64,000 nucleotides of DNA from Streptomyces sp. NBC_01241 (GTDB taxonomy: Bacteria; Actinomycetota; Actinomycetes; Streptomycetales; Streptomycetaceae). A model generated the notes under the pieces. That model was not told where the DNA came from and ran no database searches. It was given only the letters and a program-made list of their open reading frames with translations. Where the stretch lies: positions 7,164,501 through 7,228,500 of the forward strand of contig NZ_CP108494.1 in the NCBI RefSeq assembly GCF_041435435.1. Direction: 5' to 3'. This document shows, piece by piece, positions 1 to 8,859 of the stretch; positions within the stretch are counted from its first letter, which is position 1, and each line of letters opens with the position of its first letter. The translations under genes and the position numbers were made by a program.

Positions 1-169
1 GAGCCAGGATCACCGCGACGGCTGGCTCGGGAAGTCCAGCCCGCTGGAGGGCGTGACGGGGCGGGCCGTCACCGCCGCCGTCGAAGGCGAGCAAGCGCAG
101 CAGCAACGGTGTCGGCAGCGCCGGGTTGCGGGCGACTCCGTCCAGCGCGGACGCGTGGAACGCGACCAT
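1..169 (-). CDS. Partial leucine-rich-repeat-variant-like protein (N-terminus only)
   Basis: An open frame runs from an ATG at 169 off the left edge of the window (56 codons, no stop). An AGGG ribosome-binding site lies about 7 bases upstream. Runs such as VARNPALPTPLLLRLL resemble the repeats of Streptomyces leucine-rich-repeat-variant (HEAT-like) proteins, which are probable protein-interaction scaffolds. The start lies only 7 bases beyond the stop of the tnpC-like gene, so the transposon abuts the 5' end of this gene and may drive it. The family assignment rests on 56 residues and is tentative. Confidence 0.5.
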   Translation of the reverse strand, partial: MVAFHASALDGVARNPALPTPLLLRLLAFDGGGDGPPRHALQRAGLPEPAVAVILA

Positions 170-176
170 GATTTCC

Positions 177-680
177 CTACCCCTGTGTCTCCGTCGGCTG
201 GTCCACGACCATGATCCCCCGCCCGTCAGGCCGTCTGGCGGTCGGGCCGTCATGATCGGCCGGACTGCACCTAGCCGCGTGGGGCGGGATGCCTCGGCGA
301 AGGTCGCGGAGCTGTCCGAGGGCCACGGCGAGTTCGTTGCGGAGCCGTTCGTTGTCCTCGTTCAGTTTCCGGTTGGCGTCCCGCAGCGCTCGCACTACCG
401 ACTCGTGTGACTTGGTGGTGATCCGCTGCTGATCGGGCAGGGCCGGTCGTCCCGTGGCGGGCTGCTTGTTCGCGAGGTCACGCAGCCTGGCCAGCAGCGG
501 AGCCTGGGCGTCGTCATAGAGGAAGGTTCGGGAGACCCCGGCCCGTGCGGCGACGCCGGCGACGGTCACGGCCCCGCCGTCGCGTTCCAGAGCGTCCAGG
601 ACGGCTTGGACGCGCTCCATGCAGTCCAGGCGACGCTGTTGTGCGGCTGCGGCCAGGTGGGACGAGTTGTCAGCCCGCAT
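177..680 (-). CDS. tnpC: TnpC-like accessory protein of a Tn554-type transposon (DUF6262 type)
   Basis: A 167-residue protein. An N-terminal helix-turn-helix-like stretch (TVAGVAARAGVSRTFLYDD, about residues 35-55) is followed by a helical, probably coiled-coil segment (REANRK/NEDNERLRNELA type, about residues 95-130). This fits the small third protein of Tn554 transposons, which helps orientation and efficiency of transposition. The ATG at 680 overlaps the end of tnpB by 11 bases, the usual translational coupling of the tnpA-tnpB-tnpC operon. The reading frame is complete. The call rests on operon position and general features, not on a catalytic motif. Confidence 0.75.
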   Translation of the reverse strand: MRADNSSHLAAAAQQRRLDCMERVQAVLDALERDGGAVTVAGVAARAGVSRTFLYDDAQAPLLARLRDLANKQPATGRPALPDQQRITTKSHESVVRALRDANRKLNEDNERLRNELAVALGQLRDLRRGIPPHAARCSPADHDGPTARRPDGRGIMVVDQPTETQG

Positions 681-3006
681 CGGCTTCTCCCTTCGTATCG
701 CCTGGGCCACCGGGAAGGTCGTCTGGCGCCGGGGCGAGTCCGTCGTTCTCCTGGTCGGTGATGCGCGCGATGAGGTGCTCGACTGCGGCGGCCAGCTGTG
801 CGTTGATGTCAGCAGCGCGGGAACGGCCGGCGATAGCGGCGCTGGCTTGCAGCTCGCGGGTGCGGGCGAGGGTGTCGTGGTGGATGGGCAAGAACTGCCG
901 GTCGCTTTGGAAGTCGTTGCAGAAGTAGCAGCCATCGGCCGCCGTTTTGGGGCAGGGGCGTGAGATGTGCCGTCCGCACCAGCCGCCGGCGACGGCGTGG
1001 AGACGGCGGCCGATCTTCTCGGCGAGCCACTCGACGCCAGACAGGTCGCAGTCGCGGTGGATCTTGACGGCCTCACCCTTGCGGTTGAAGCGGACCTCGT
1101 ACTTCTCCTCGTACTCGCGGCGAAGCGTGTCGTCCGCGATGCGCGAGTAGTGCTCCTGCATCTGCCAGGAGGTGTGACCGAGGACCTCGCGGATGGTGCG
1201 CCCGGACACGCCCGCGTTCGCCATCCTGGTGCCCAGCGTGTGGCGGAACTGGTGCCAACTGACGGCGGCGGCATCGCCGTTGGAGTCGATGAGGCGAATC
1301 CGTTTCAGCCAGGCGTCGAATCGGGTGTCGACGGTGCCGTAGGGCATCGGATACTTTCCGTCCGGGTTCCCGCTGACCTTGGGGAACAGTCACTGGCAGG
1401 CGCCGCCGAACCGTTCCCGGACCCGGCCGTGCTGTTCCCGGATCGCGTCCACCACCACGCGGGAGGCGGGGATGGCCCGGAAGCTCTTGTCCTTGCTCTT
1501 GTAGTGGACCAGGGCCCAGCGGCCCGACGGGGTCTTCTTCAAACAGTCGGTCTTCAGGGTGAGGGCTTCGCTGATGCGCAGGCCCTCGTCGCGGCAGATC
1601 AGCACCAGTGCGCGTGTCTCGGGGTCGAGCAGGGCCAGGTTCTGTTCGGACTCGATCTGCTCCATCAGGTGCTCGTCGATGAAGTTGGCCTTCAGCCCGC
1701 GCGGCCGCGGGTACTCGTCCCGATGGATACGGGCGTTGGCCGGCAGCGCGGGCTGCCAGTCGTAGCGGCGCCACGTTTCGAGCATGGTGGAGACCGCCGA
1801 CAGCAGGCGGCTCCGGCTGCCCGGGGCCACAGGTTGGCCGAAGTACGGCCCCTTCTGCTCCACCGTCCTGCGACCGACCCAGCCGATATAGGACTCCAGC
1901 AACGGTCGGTCCAGCACTGCCGGGTCGTTCTGCCGGTCCGGGCGCGTCTCCGCGATGAACCGGGAGAAGAGGACGAAGTCGTGGAGGCTACGCGCGGCCG
2001 ACCGCAGTTCCGTGCGGGCGAGCCGCAGCCGCAGGTAGCGCTTGACCGTCTGCCTCAGCCAGGGCTGGGTGATGCCGGTGAAGTCCAGCGGGGCGACGCG
2101 CTGCCGCTCCTCGATGCTGTAGCCGAGCCGGTCCGGACGCCACACGTCCCTGTCCCATTCCTCCACTGGCCCGTCGAGGTCGCCAAGGGCCTCCAGCAGG
2201 TCAGTGAAGAGCTGCGGGACGGTGGTGTAGTTCAGCGACAGGTGGCGCCAGTGGTGGGCGGGACGGTCCCGCACCGAGGAGACGCCCTCGGCGATGACGG
2301 TGTTGACCGCGCGGACCCAGGAGCTAGGGACCACCTTGGAGCGGCGCTGGTCGGTGCGGAGCTGGAGCAGGTACTGGAACTCCAGCGCCGCCAGCGGTGG
2401 CAAGCCCGCGACGGAGAAGCTGGGGGTGTTGCGGAGCTTCAGCTCGGCGGGCAGTGCGGCCAGCGGTGGCCGTCCGACCTTCGTCCAGCGGTAGTGGTGT
2501 CCGTCGCACAAACCGCTGCGGCTGATCCCGTAGCCGCAGTCCGGGAAGCCGCACCTGCCAGCCGCCGGACGAGAGAGTTCCGGCGCCGCGGCGGCATACT
2601 CGCGGACGCTGATGCTCCGGCCCCGCGAGTGCAGGCCGTTCAGGTCGGCCAGGTGCAGGTCACACAGGAACGAGAGTCCGCCGGAGTACCGGCATCCGTT
2701 GACCCGGCACGAGGTCACGTCCAGGCTCAGCCCGGCCGGCCAGTTCGCCGGGTCCGCGGTCCACGCCTCCCGCTCGGGTCGGCCGGCCTTCCGCCAGGCT
2801 GCGTCGTGCGCGGCGCACAACCCGTGCGAGGCGTTCTTCCTCAAGCATGTGGTGATCACGCACGGGGTCGGGGCCAGGAAGTGCCCGGCGGGCGGCACGA
2901 AGCGCTCGACTCGGAACTCCGGCCGCACCACGCGGAGCAGGGCCACGGTCCGCGGATCTCCGGGAAATGGGACGACGGCGGCCACGCGTCCCTCGGCGCT
3001 CACCAC
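670..3006 (-). pseudogene. tnpB: Tn554-type tyrosine recombinase TnpB, interrupted by an in-frame UGA
   Basis: The frame is continuous for 778 codons except for one TGA at 1390-1392. Cys-rich blocks occupy roughly residues 30-170. The catalytic domain begins with the arginine motif DEGLRISEALTL, followed by the stop, then LFPKVSGNPDGKYP and the rest of the active site: WHQFRHTLGTRM (HxxR), VLGHTSW and the tyrosine in EHYSRI. The stop therefore separates the first catalytic Arg from HxxR and Tyr. The context GACQ-stop-LFPK suggests a former tryptophan (TGG to TGA). Without readthrough neither half can recombine DNA. The start overlaps the tnpA stop by 7 bases. Confidence 0.85.
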
Positions 3007-4085
3007 GCGCCCCTGAAGCCGACCCGGTCCAGCTCCTCAGCCAGGTCATCCGCGTCCAGGTGGCCGTAGGTGTCCGCCGTGGTGTGGACCGAGCGGTGCG
3101 TGAGCAGCTCACTCGCCACCTCCAATCGCACGCCCGCCCGCAGAAGCGCGGTCGCGTGGGTGTGCCGGAACAGATGGGGGTGAAAGTCGACGCCTGTGCG
3201 CCGCCGCAGCCGCTTGACCAGGCTTATCGCCGCCCAGTACCCCATCGGCGTGCCGACGGTGCCGTTCCACAAGTTCACGAACACGTAGTCGCAGTCCAAC
3301 TCGCCGTACTCGGCGAACAGGTAGTCCGTATAGAGGTCGAGCAGCGTCTGCCGGACGGGGATCTCCTTCGGGGCGTGGCTCTTGCCGCGTGCACGGTTGG
3401 CGTTGTCTTCCCGAGGTCGCAGCGTCAGCGTCCGCCGGTCCGTGTTGATGTCCTCGTGCCGCAGGCCCAGCGCCTGCCCGATCCGGCAGCCCGTCTCGAA
3501 CATCAACGCCATCAGCAGCCGGTCCCTCAGCCGCTCGCACGCGTCGAGGATCCCCTGCACCTCGGCGTCCGTCAGCGTCGCCGGTCGCCGCTTGACCTGC
3601 TTCAGCCGGGTCGGCCGACGCGTGACCTCACGTTCCGCGATGCCGGCGAGGAACCCGCCGTGGTCGCCGACCGAGGCCGCCCGGCGGTGCGTCAGCTGGA
3701 CTCCCATGCCGACACCGCGGCGCGCGAGGAACTCGTAGAACATGTAGACGCTGTTCAGCGCGCGGTTCACCGTGGATGGCTCCCGGGCAGGACCATCGGC
3801 GTCCGCCGATCGCAGCCGCCCCGGCTGGACGGGGCGTCGCAGCCACCCAGCGAACTGGTCGACGTGCTCCGGGGAGGTAGCCAGCAGATCGACGTCCAGG
3901 AGCTGGAGGAAGACCAGCCACGCCTTCAGGTCGAAGGCACGGGCCCGGAGGGTGTTTGGCGACTGCTCCCTGTCGGTACACAGAGCGAGGTAGTCGTCCA
4001 CCGTCTCGACGACCCTTCCCTCGCCGTCCACGACGGTGTACGTCTCGTGGCGCATCCCGGTCCCCACGACCCGTCGCACGTACAT
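3000..4085 (-). CDS. tnpA: Tn554-type tyrosine recombinase TnpA
   Basis: A 361-residue tyrosine recombinase, the same length as Tn554 TnpA. An N-terminal SAM-like core-binding domain (about residues 20-150) precedes the catalytic domain. The catalytic set is complete: Arg in FETGCRIGQALGL, HxxR in HLFRHTHATALL, His in LLTHRS and the tyrosine in ADTYGHL. I chose the ATG at 4085 over longer in-frame starts because the family begins there and the extra 21 residues are not recombinase-like. It is the first gene of the tnpA-tnpB-tnpC operon. TnpA alone is probably not enough to move the element if tnpB is dead. Confidence 0.9.
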   Translation of the reverse strand: MYVRRVVGTGMRHETYTVVDGEGRVVETVDDYLALCTDREQSPNTLRARAFDLKAWLVFLQLLDVDLLATSPEHVDQFAGWLRRPVQPGRLRSADADGPAREPSTVNRALNSVYMFYEFLARRGVGMGVQLTHRRAASVGDHGGFLAGIAEREVTRRPTRLKQVKRRPATLTDAEVQGILDACERLRDRLLMALMFETGCRIGQALGLRHEDINTDRRTLTLRPREDNANRARGKSHAPKEIPVRQTLLDLYTDYLFAEYGELDCDYVFVNLWNGTVGTPMGYWAAISLVKRLRRRTGVDFHPHLFRHTHATALLRAGVRLEVASELLTHRSVHTTADTYGHLDADDLAEELDRVGFRGAW

Positions 4086-4429
4086 CCCCGGCCCTCCCCA
4101 CCCATTGGTTCCACGGATGGAGCAACGACCGCCACGGACAGCGGTCACGACGGAGTGTCAGCCACAGGCGCCGATGCCATCTCGGGCGCCACGTGCCGTA
4201 CGTCGCTGACACCTCAAGACCGCATACAGATAAAGGCGGCGTCGTACGGCGGGCCCTCCGCAACCCTGCCGCCTTCGGGTGGCAGGCCACCGCTGGGGCA
4301 CTCTCCGCGGGAATCGGTCGGCCCGACAAATCGGTCTACCCGACCATCGGCGCGGCACGGAGGGGGCGCGCGAGCGCGGTGGGCCCAGCCGGGTGAAAGT
4401 TTCCCCGGCCGGGCGTGAACCCGCCGCCG
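4086..4429. other. Non-coding gap: Tn554-type left end and upstream region
   Basis: About 340 bases between tnpA and the NlpC/P60 gene. The tnpA promoter and the left end of the transposon should be here, but I found no inverted repeat. None is expected, because Tn554 elements lack terminal inverted repeats. Open frames crossing it are antisense shadows. Confidence 0.4.
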
Positions 4430-6238
4430 TCAGAAGCGGCGGATCACCCGCAGCGAGGCGGTGTACAGATCACCCTTGACGCCTTCGGCGGGAACCGACT
4501 GCTTGCCGTTGAGGATCGACTTCGCTCCGAGATCCGCCAGGGTCGGCCCGTTCGGCGTCTTGCGACTGGAGACGAAGCGCAGACCGCCGTGCTGGTCCTG
4601 CCCGACGTAGATGCCGGTGTGATCGATCACCCCGTCGGTGGTCTCGGGGTCGTCGGGCTCGGCGTTGGTGGCGTCGAAGAAGACCACGTCACCGATCCGC
4701 AGCGGGGCGAGCGACGGTGCCGCGCCGGTGGCCTGCGCCACCACCACGCCGGGGCCGGAGGCGGACTGGTTCTTCGAGGTGCGGGGCAGGTTACGACCGT
4801 CGAAGTTCTTGGAGCCGACCATCCGGATGCCCAGGTGGTGGCCGTAGACCATCCTTACGAAGCCCGAGCAGTCGAGGTGGCCCTTGAACTGCGTCTCCGC
4901 GACCACTGGACCTTCGCCGCTCGCGGGGAAGGTCCAGTCGAGCCCCATGTACTCGTGGAAGTCGGCGCCGATGAAGCGCAGCCCGGCGGCGTCCGGCTCG
5001 CTGTACCCGGATGTGCCGAGCACCTTGGCACCCTGGAGCGCGGGGTCGGTCACGGCGGGGGCGAAGGGCCGGAACATCGAGGCATACGCGAGGGCGTCGG
5101 GGGAGGTGTCGCCCGCCCAGGCGCGGATCTGCTGCTCCAGGGCGGGGGTCCAGCTGCCGTCGAAGGGCGCGGGCAGCACCCGTACCCAGGTGTCGTGGCT
5201 GATCACCGGCGGGTCGGTCCACTCGGCCGAGACCACGTCGAAGTCGTAGACGCGGGCCTCTAGGGGCACCGTGGCGCCGGAGGAGGCCAGCGCCCGGACC
5301 CCGAGGGTGCCGGAGCCGAAGACCTTGGCCGGGTCCTTCTCGGGGTCGCGCAGGCTGTGGTGCCAGGTTGTCGGCTCCGACGTGCTGTGCGACCAGGCGC
5401 GGGCGCGCAGCACGTCACCGGTCTTCTCCACCCGGACCCACCAGTGGTCGAAGGCGGCGAAGCCGGTGCCGACCGTGACGGCCGGGCTCAATGTGCTCGT
5501 GGCATTGGCCAGTTCCTTCTCCATCAGGAGCTGGACCTCGCCGGCGGGGGTGATGTTCAGCCGGGCCCGGTAATGGTTGTTGACGTCCGTGGCCGCGAAG
5601 GTGAGGGCGAGCGAGACGGGTGCGCCGGTGGGCACCTTGTTGAAGGAGAAACGGGCGCGTGCGTCGACGTCCCCCACGGCCTTGTCGGGGAGCAGGGCGT
5701 GGCGGCTGGCGTTGGCGGCGGTGAGCCGCATGGCGGCCCGGCCGCCTTCCAGGAAGTAGTCCGCGTCGGCGCCGTTGTGGGTGGACCACTTACCGCCGCC
5801 GGGGGAGGAGCCCCAGCCGGTCTGGCCGGCGGGCAGGGTCCGGGAGAAGGCGTCAGAGAATGGTTTCTTCTGCTCGGTGAACCAGCGCTTCGGTCCGCGC
5901 AGCGTGACCGTCCTTGCACCGGTGGTGAGGGTGGCGAGCACCCCCCGTTCGTCGGATACTTCCAGGAGCGCGGGGGTACCGGCGAGCGTACGGGTGGTCA
6001 GCGCCCCGGCCGGGTGGGCGCCGAAGTGCCACGGGTCGCTCGGGTCGAGCACCATCGGGAGCCGCCCGCCAGGCACCGCCGGCACGGCGGCCGTCGTGGT
6101 CGTCGCGGCGGCCGTGGTCGTCGCGGCTGGCGTGGCCGCGACGGCGGACGAGGCGAGCGGCAACGAGCTGCCCGCCGCCACCCCCACGAGGGCGGCGAGA
6201 GCCGATCTGCGGCTCGGCGTGGACATGGATGCGGACAT
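4430..6238 (-). CDS. Secreted NlpC/P60-type protein with an N-terminal concanavalin-like region
   Basis: A 602-residue protein with a Tat-type signal (SRRSALAALVGVAAG, residues 9-23) and an Ala/Thr-rich linker. The region of about residues 160-330 looks like a LamG/concanavalin beta-sandwich (WWVRVEKTGDVLRARAW). The C-terminal 200 residues have NlpC/P60 features: the cysteine in HLDCSGFVRMVYG (about 455), GDVVFFD and the histidine in DHTGIYVG. This points to a peptidoglycan endopeptidase or amidase acting outside the membrane, perhaps on a bound polysaccharide. The gene stands alone between the Tn554-type element and an IS5 element. The substrate cannot be read from the sequence. Confidence 0.75.
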   Translation of the reverse strand: MSASMSTPSRRSALAALVGVAAGSSLPLASSAVAATPAATTTAAATTTTAAVPAVPGGRLPMVLDPSDPWHFGAHPAGALTTRTLAGTPALLEVSDERGVLATLTTGARTVTLRGPKRWFTEQKKPFSDAFSRTLPAGQTGWGSSPGGGKWSTHNGADADYFLEGGRAAMRLTAANASRHALLPDKAVGDVDARARFSFNKVPTGAPVSLALTFAATDVNNHYRARLNITPAGEVQLLMEKELANATSTLSPAVTVGTGFAAFDHWWVRVEKTGDVLRARAWSHSTSEPTTWHHSLRDPEKDPAKVFGSGTLGVRALASSGATVPLEARVYDFDVVSAEWTDPPVISHDTWVRVLPAPFDGSWTPALEQQIRAWAGDTSPDALAYASMFRPFAPAVTDPALQGAKVLGTSGYSEPDAAGLRFIGADFHEYMGLDWTFPASGEGPVVAETQFKGHLDCSGFVRMVYGHHLGIRMVGSKNFDGRNLPRTSKNQSASGPGVVVAQATGAAPSLAPLRIGDVVFFDATNAEPDDPETTDGVIDHTGIYVGQDQHGGLRFVSSRKTPNGPTLADLGAKSILNGKQSVPAEGVKGDLYTASLRVIRRF

Positions 6239-6314
6239 GCGGGTACCCCCTGTGGCAGGACAGATGATCAGACGAGGGGGACCCTACCGGCGCCTTCCGC
6301 TCAGCCGTCGGCTA

Positions 6315-7404
6315 GGGCGTGTTCCAGGTTCGGATCACGTGGGGCGGAGACTCCGGAGCCAGATGATCGATCCGCGTAGGTGGAGTCCGGCGAGGTAGCT
6401 GGTAGGAGTCTTGTCGTAGCGGGTGGCCAGCCCTCGCCATTCCTTGATCTTGTTGATGCCGCGCTCGACGGTGTTCCTCTCCTTGTAAAGCTCGGCGTCG
6501 TGGGAGAGGGGGCGGCCGCCCTTCGAGCCTCGCTTCTTGCGGTGGGCGGCCTGGTCCTTCTTCTCCGGGATCACCGCCTGGATCCGGCGTTTACGCAGGT
6601 AGGAGCGGTTCGCGCGGGAGGAATACGCCTTGTCGGCGGCGACGGCCCCGGGGCGGGTGCGGGGCCGACCGACCGGCCCACGGATCCTGACTCGGTCGAG
6701 GACCGCGGCGAAACGCGGACTGTCGGCCGCCTGCCCCGGCGTCACCACGAACGACAGCGGGCGGCACCGCCGGTCGGTGGCCAGGTGCGTCTTGACCGTC
6801 AGCCCGCCCCGCGAGCGCCCCAACGCGGCAACTTTCAGGCGGGCCTTGTGGCGGCGGCGTATCCGTCGCCGTTCGGCACGTAACGCTTCCTCGACCGGGT
6901 CGCCTTCGACCGTCACCTGGGCGGATTGTCCCTTTGCTGGAGCCCCTTTTCCTCCTGGGCGGCTTTCACCAGTTCCTCCAGGAGCTCGGGGTCGACGGCC
7001 ATGCCGGCCGCGTGGTGATGCGCGCGTGCGACGGTGGAATCGACGCTGACCAGGTCCAGATCGGCCTGTCCTCGCCGGGCTGCCTCGGCGATCATCCGCT
7101 CCATCAGCGTCTCGAAGGTGCCCGCAAGGGCCCACTTCTGGAAGCGGCCGTAGACGGTGGACCAGGACCCGTAGCGTTCGGGGATGTCGCGCCACGGGCT
7201 CCCGGTCCGGAACCTCCACATCACCGCGTTCAATTGTTTACGCAGGTCAGGGATCGGTCCGCTCACGCCGAGCGGCAGGTGCGGCTCGAACAACTCCCAC
7301 TCTGCATCCGTCAGATCGCCTCGCGTCACCCCGGATGTCTACCGTCCCGAGCCACTCCGGCGGAGCGATTTGACCCAACAGTGATCTGAACCTGGAACAC
7401 GCCC
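6315..7404 (-). mobile_element. IS5-family insertion sequence (IS427-like), apparently complete
   Basis: A 1,090-base element. Its ends are near-perfect 24-base inverted repeats beginning GGGCGTGTTCCAGGTT (left 6315-6338, right 7381-7404, one mismatch). The dinucleotide TA flanks both sides (6313-6314 and 7405-7406), consistent with the TA target duplication of this group. It carries one two-frame transposase gene. Intact ends and a matching duplication suggest recent insertion. Confidence 0.9.
6335..7329 (-). CDS. IS5-family transposase made by -1 frameshifting
   Basis: Two overlapping frames together encode about 330 residues. The first (7329 down to 6913) carries the N-terminal DUF4096-type domain (LTDAEWELFEPHLP) and the first DDE aspartate (LVSVDSTVARAHHH). 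The second, in the -1 frame, carries GRSRGGLTVKTHLA, the second aspartate in AADKAYSS and the YKERNTVERGINKIKEWR signature. The frames join over the A/G run at 6943-6952 (GGAAAAGGGG on the coding strand), a plausible slippery site. Programmed -1 frameshifting is normal in this group, so the gene is probably functional. Confidence 0.85.
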
Positions 7405-7406
7405 TA

Positions 7407-7568
7407 AGGCCGATGGCTTCCTTCCTCCACGCCGGCCTGGAGAACGAACAACTCATGCGCGAGCAGTTCGCCCGCGTGCACGTCTGTCGCCGCTTCGCGA
7501 TGGGCGTCCTCTGACACGAGAATCATTTCTCGGATCTGGCGCAGTTTCGGTGCGGTGGTCGTGGTGGG
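7407..7568. other. Junction region with an unidentified gene tail
   Basis: A plus-strand frame ending at TGA (about 7415-7513) reads MASFLHAGLENEQLMREQF and stops after RFAMGVL. It is preceded by the IS5 end and is probably the 3' remnant of a gene whose start was lost. The rest (7514-7568) is the end of the ISL3-family element, with ATCTGGCGCAGTTTC near its edge. No complete gene is present. Confidence 0.4.
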
Positions 7569-8624
7569 TTACTGAAGCAGGATCATCTTGCGAAGGAGTT
7601 CGAATCCGGCTCGCCCGTAGAGCTGCCTCTTGATCTTTTTGATGCGGTTCACGGCGCCTTCGGTGGCTCCGGAGCTCCATTCCAGAGTGAGTCCGGCGGT
7701 CACGGCGTCGAAGTCACGGTGCAGGTGGAGTGCGAAGCCGGTGAGGCCAGGCAGCTGGCTGGTATCGACGGCGTCGATCCAGGTGGGAAGCGTGGCGCCG
7801 AGGCGGTCGGTGAGGATCTCACCGAAGTCGCGGATGTGCCCGGCGGCGGTGTCCAGTTCGGGGCAGCGGCCCAGGACGTCCTTCAAGGCGGCTCGGTCCT
7901 CCTCGCTGAGGGCGGAGGGGTGCTGGGTGAGCCAGCCGGTCACCTTCCGCACCGATGGGGGTGGGAGCGGGGCGTCCGGTGGGACGGAGCGCAGGGTGAC
8001 GATATAGGCGCGGACCATGCCATAGGTGACGGGAGCGCCTTCGGCGAGCAATTCGCGGTGGAGCTCGGTGACACTGGTGCAGCCTGCGGTGAACCGTTTT
8101 CCCAGATAAGTCTTGTAGGGGTCGAGGCGGCTGGGCCGAGGCAGGTTGTCGCGGAGGGTGTCCTGCCAGTGTGTGGCCCGCGCGTAGCGCAGCACAGTGT
8201 TGAGCCCCCAGCCCAGGTGCCGGGCGATCGCCCGTCGGGAGCGACCCTGCGCGAGGAGTTCGTGGACCAGTGCGTGAGCGGCCTTCTTGCGCTGGGCCCG
8301 TCGGCTGGCCGGGTCCGGTCTGAGGCGTGCCGGGGCCTGTTGTGGGATGCCGGTAGGCGGCTTGTCCGGTATCAGAGTGCGCAGGCACTCGCGGTGGGCG
8401 GCGACGCAGGTCTCAACGGCCCGCCCCAGCCCCTGCCACAGGTGGAACCGGTCGGCGACCTGGAGAGCGTCGGGGGCGCCGATCCGGGCGCCTTCGGCGT
8501 AGGCGCCGGCCCGGACCCGACAGATGATCTCCACGCCGGGGTGAGTGGTGAGCCAGGCTGCCAGCGGTCCCGCTGTGCGTGTCGGGAGCACATCGACCAC
8601 GCGATGGGTTTCTCCGCAGGTCAG
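7569..8624 (-). pseudogene. ISL3-family transposase, C-terminal two thirds (split by IS110)
   Basis: Beginning at codon TGC (8618-8616), the frame reads CGETHRVVDVLP and continues to MILLQ at the stop, about 350 residues. It contains the second catalytic region (YAEGARIGAPDALQVADRFH), a helix-turn-helix insert (RSRRAIARHLGWGLNTVLRY) and the C-terminal ISL3 signature (SGATEGAVNRIKKIKRQLYG). The zinc ribbon and first aspartate lie 1.7 kb away beyond the IS110 insertion. Removing IS110 with one copy of GGTCAG rejoins the two parts in frame at VLT-CGETHR. Confidence 0.85.
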
Positions 8625-8639
8625 TCCCCCTGATCCCTT

Positions 8640-8858
8640 TCGGGTACGCCTTGCCGGCGTGAAAACATGATCGCGGTGCCTGCCCGCCGACCCCGATGTC
8701 TCGTTGGGACGTTGAGCCCGTAGGTCAGTCTGGCGCCGGGACCGCAGAGGGGCCACGCACTGTTGCCTTCGAGCACGCCGGTCAGATTCTCGCTCCCCCA
8801 GCGGTCCCACGGGCAGGCGCCGTTCTGTTCGCGGACACGAGGACTGAGGGGAACTGTC
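8640..8858 (+). ncRNA. Candidate IS110 bridge RNA with readable target and donor guides
   Basis: Four short segments match the two DNA substrates of this insertion. At 8719-8728, CGTAGGTCAG equals the left target flank CGCAGGTCAG (8615-8624) with one change that a G-U pair tolerates. At 8758-8764, CACTGTT can pair with the right target flank GACAGTG (10295-10301), again with one wobble. At 8778-8785, CCGGTCAG equals the right end of the element (10287-10294). At 8848-8852, GGGGA complements the left end TCCCC (8625-8629). The order target loop then donor loop is that of IS621-type bridge RNAs. The fourth guide is the weakest and overlaps the ORF ribosome-binding site. RNA ends are estimated. 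Confidence 0.7.
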
Positions 8859-8859
8859 C

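Noticed and set aside
967..3069. Plus-strand 700-codon open frame
   Set aside because: Antisense to the Tn554-type recombinase gene. Composition is Gly/Val/Arg-rich with no motifs, as expected of a GC-driven shadow frame.
4086..4429. Terminal inverted repeats for the Tn554-type element
   Set aside because: None found, and this transposon group does not use them.
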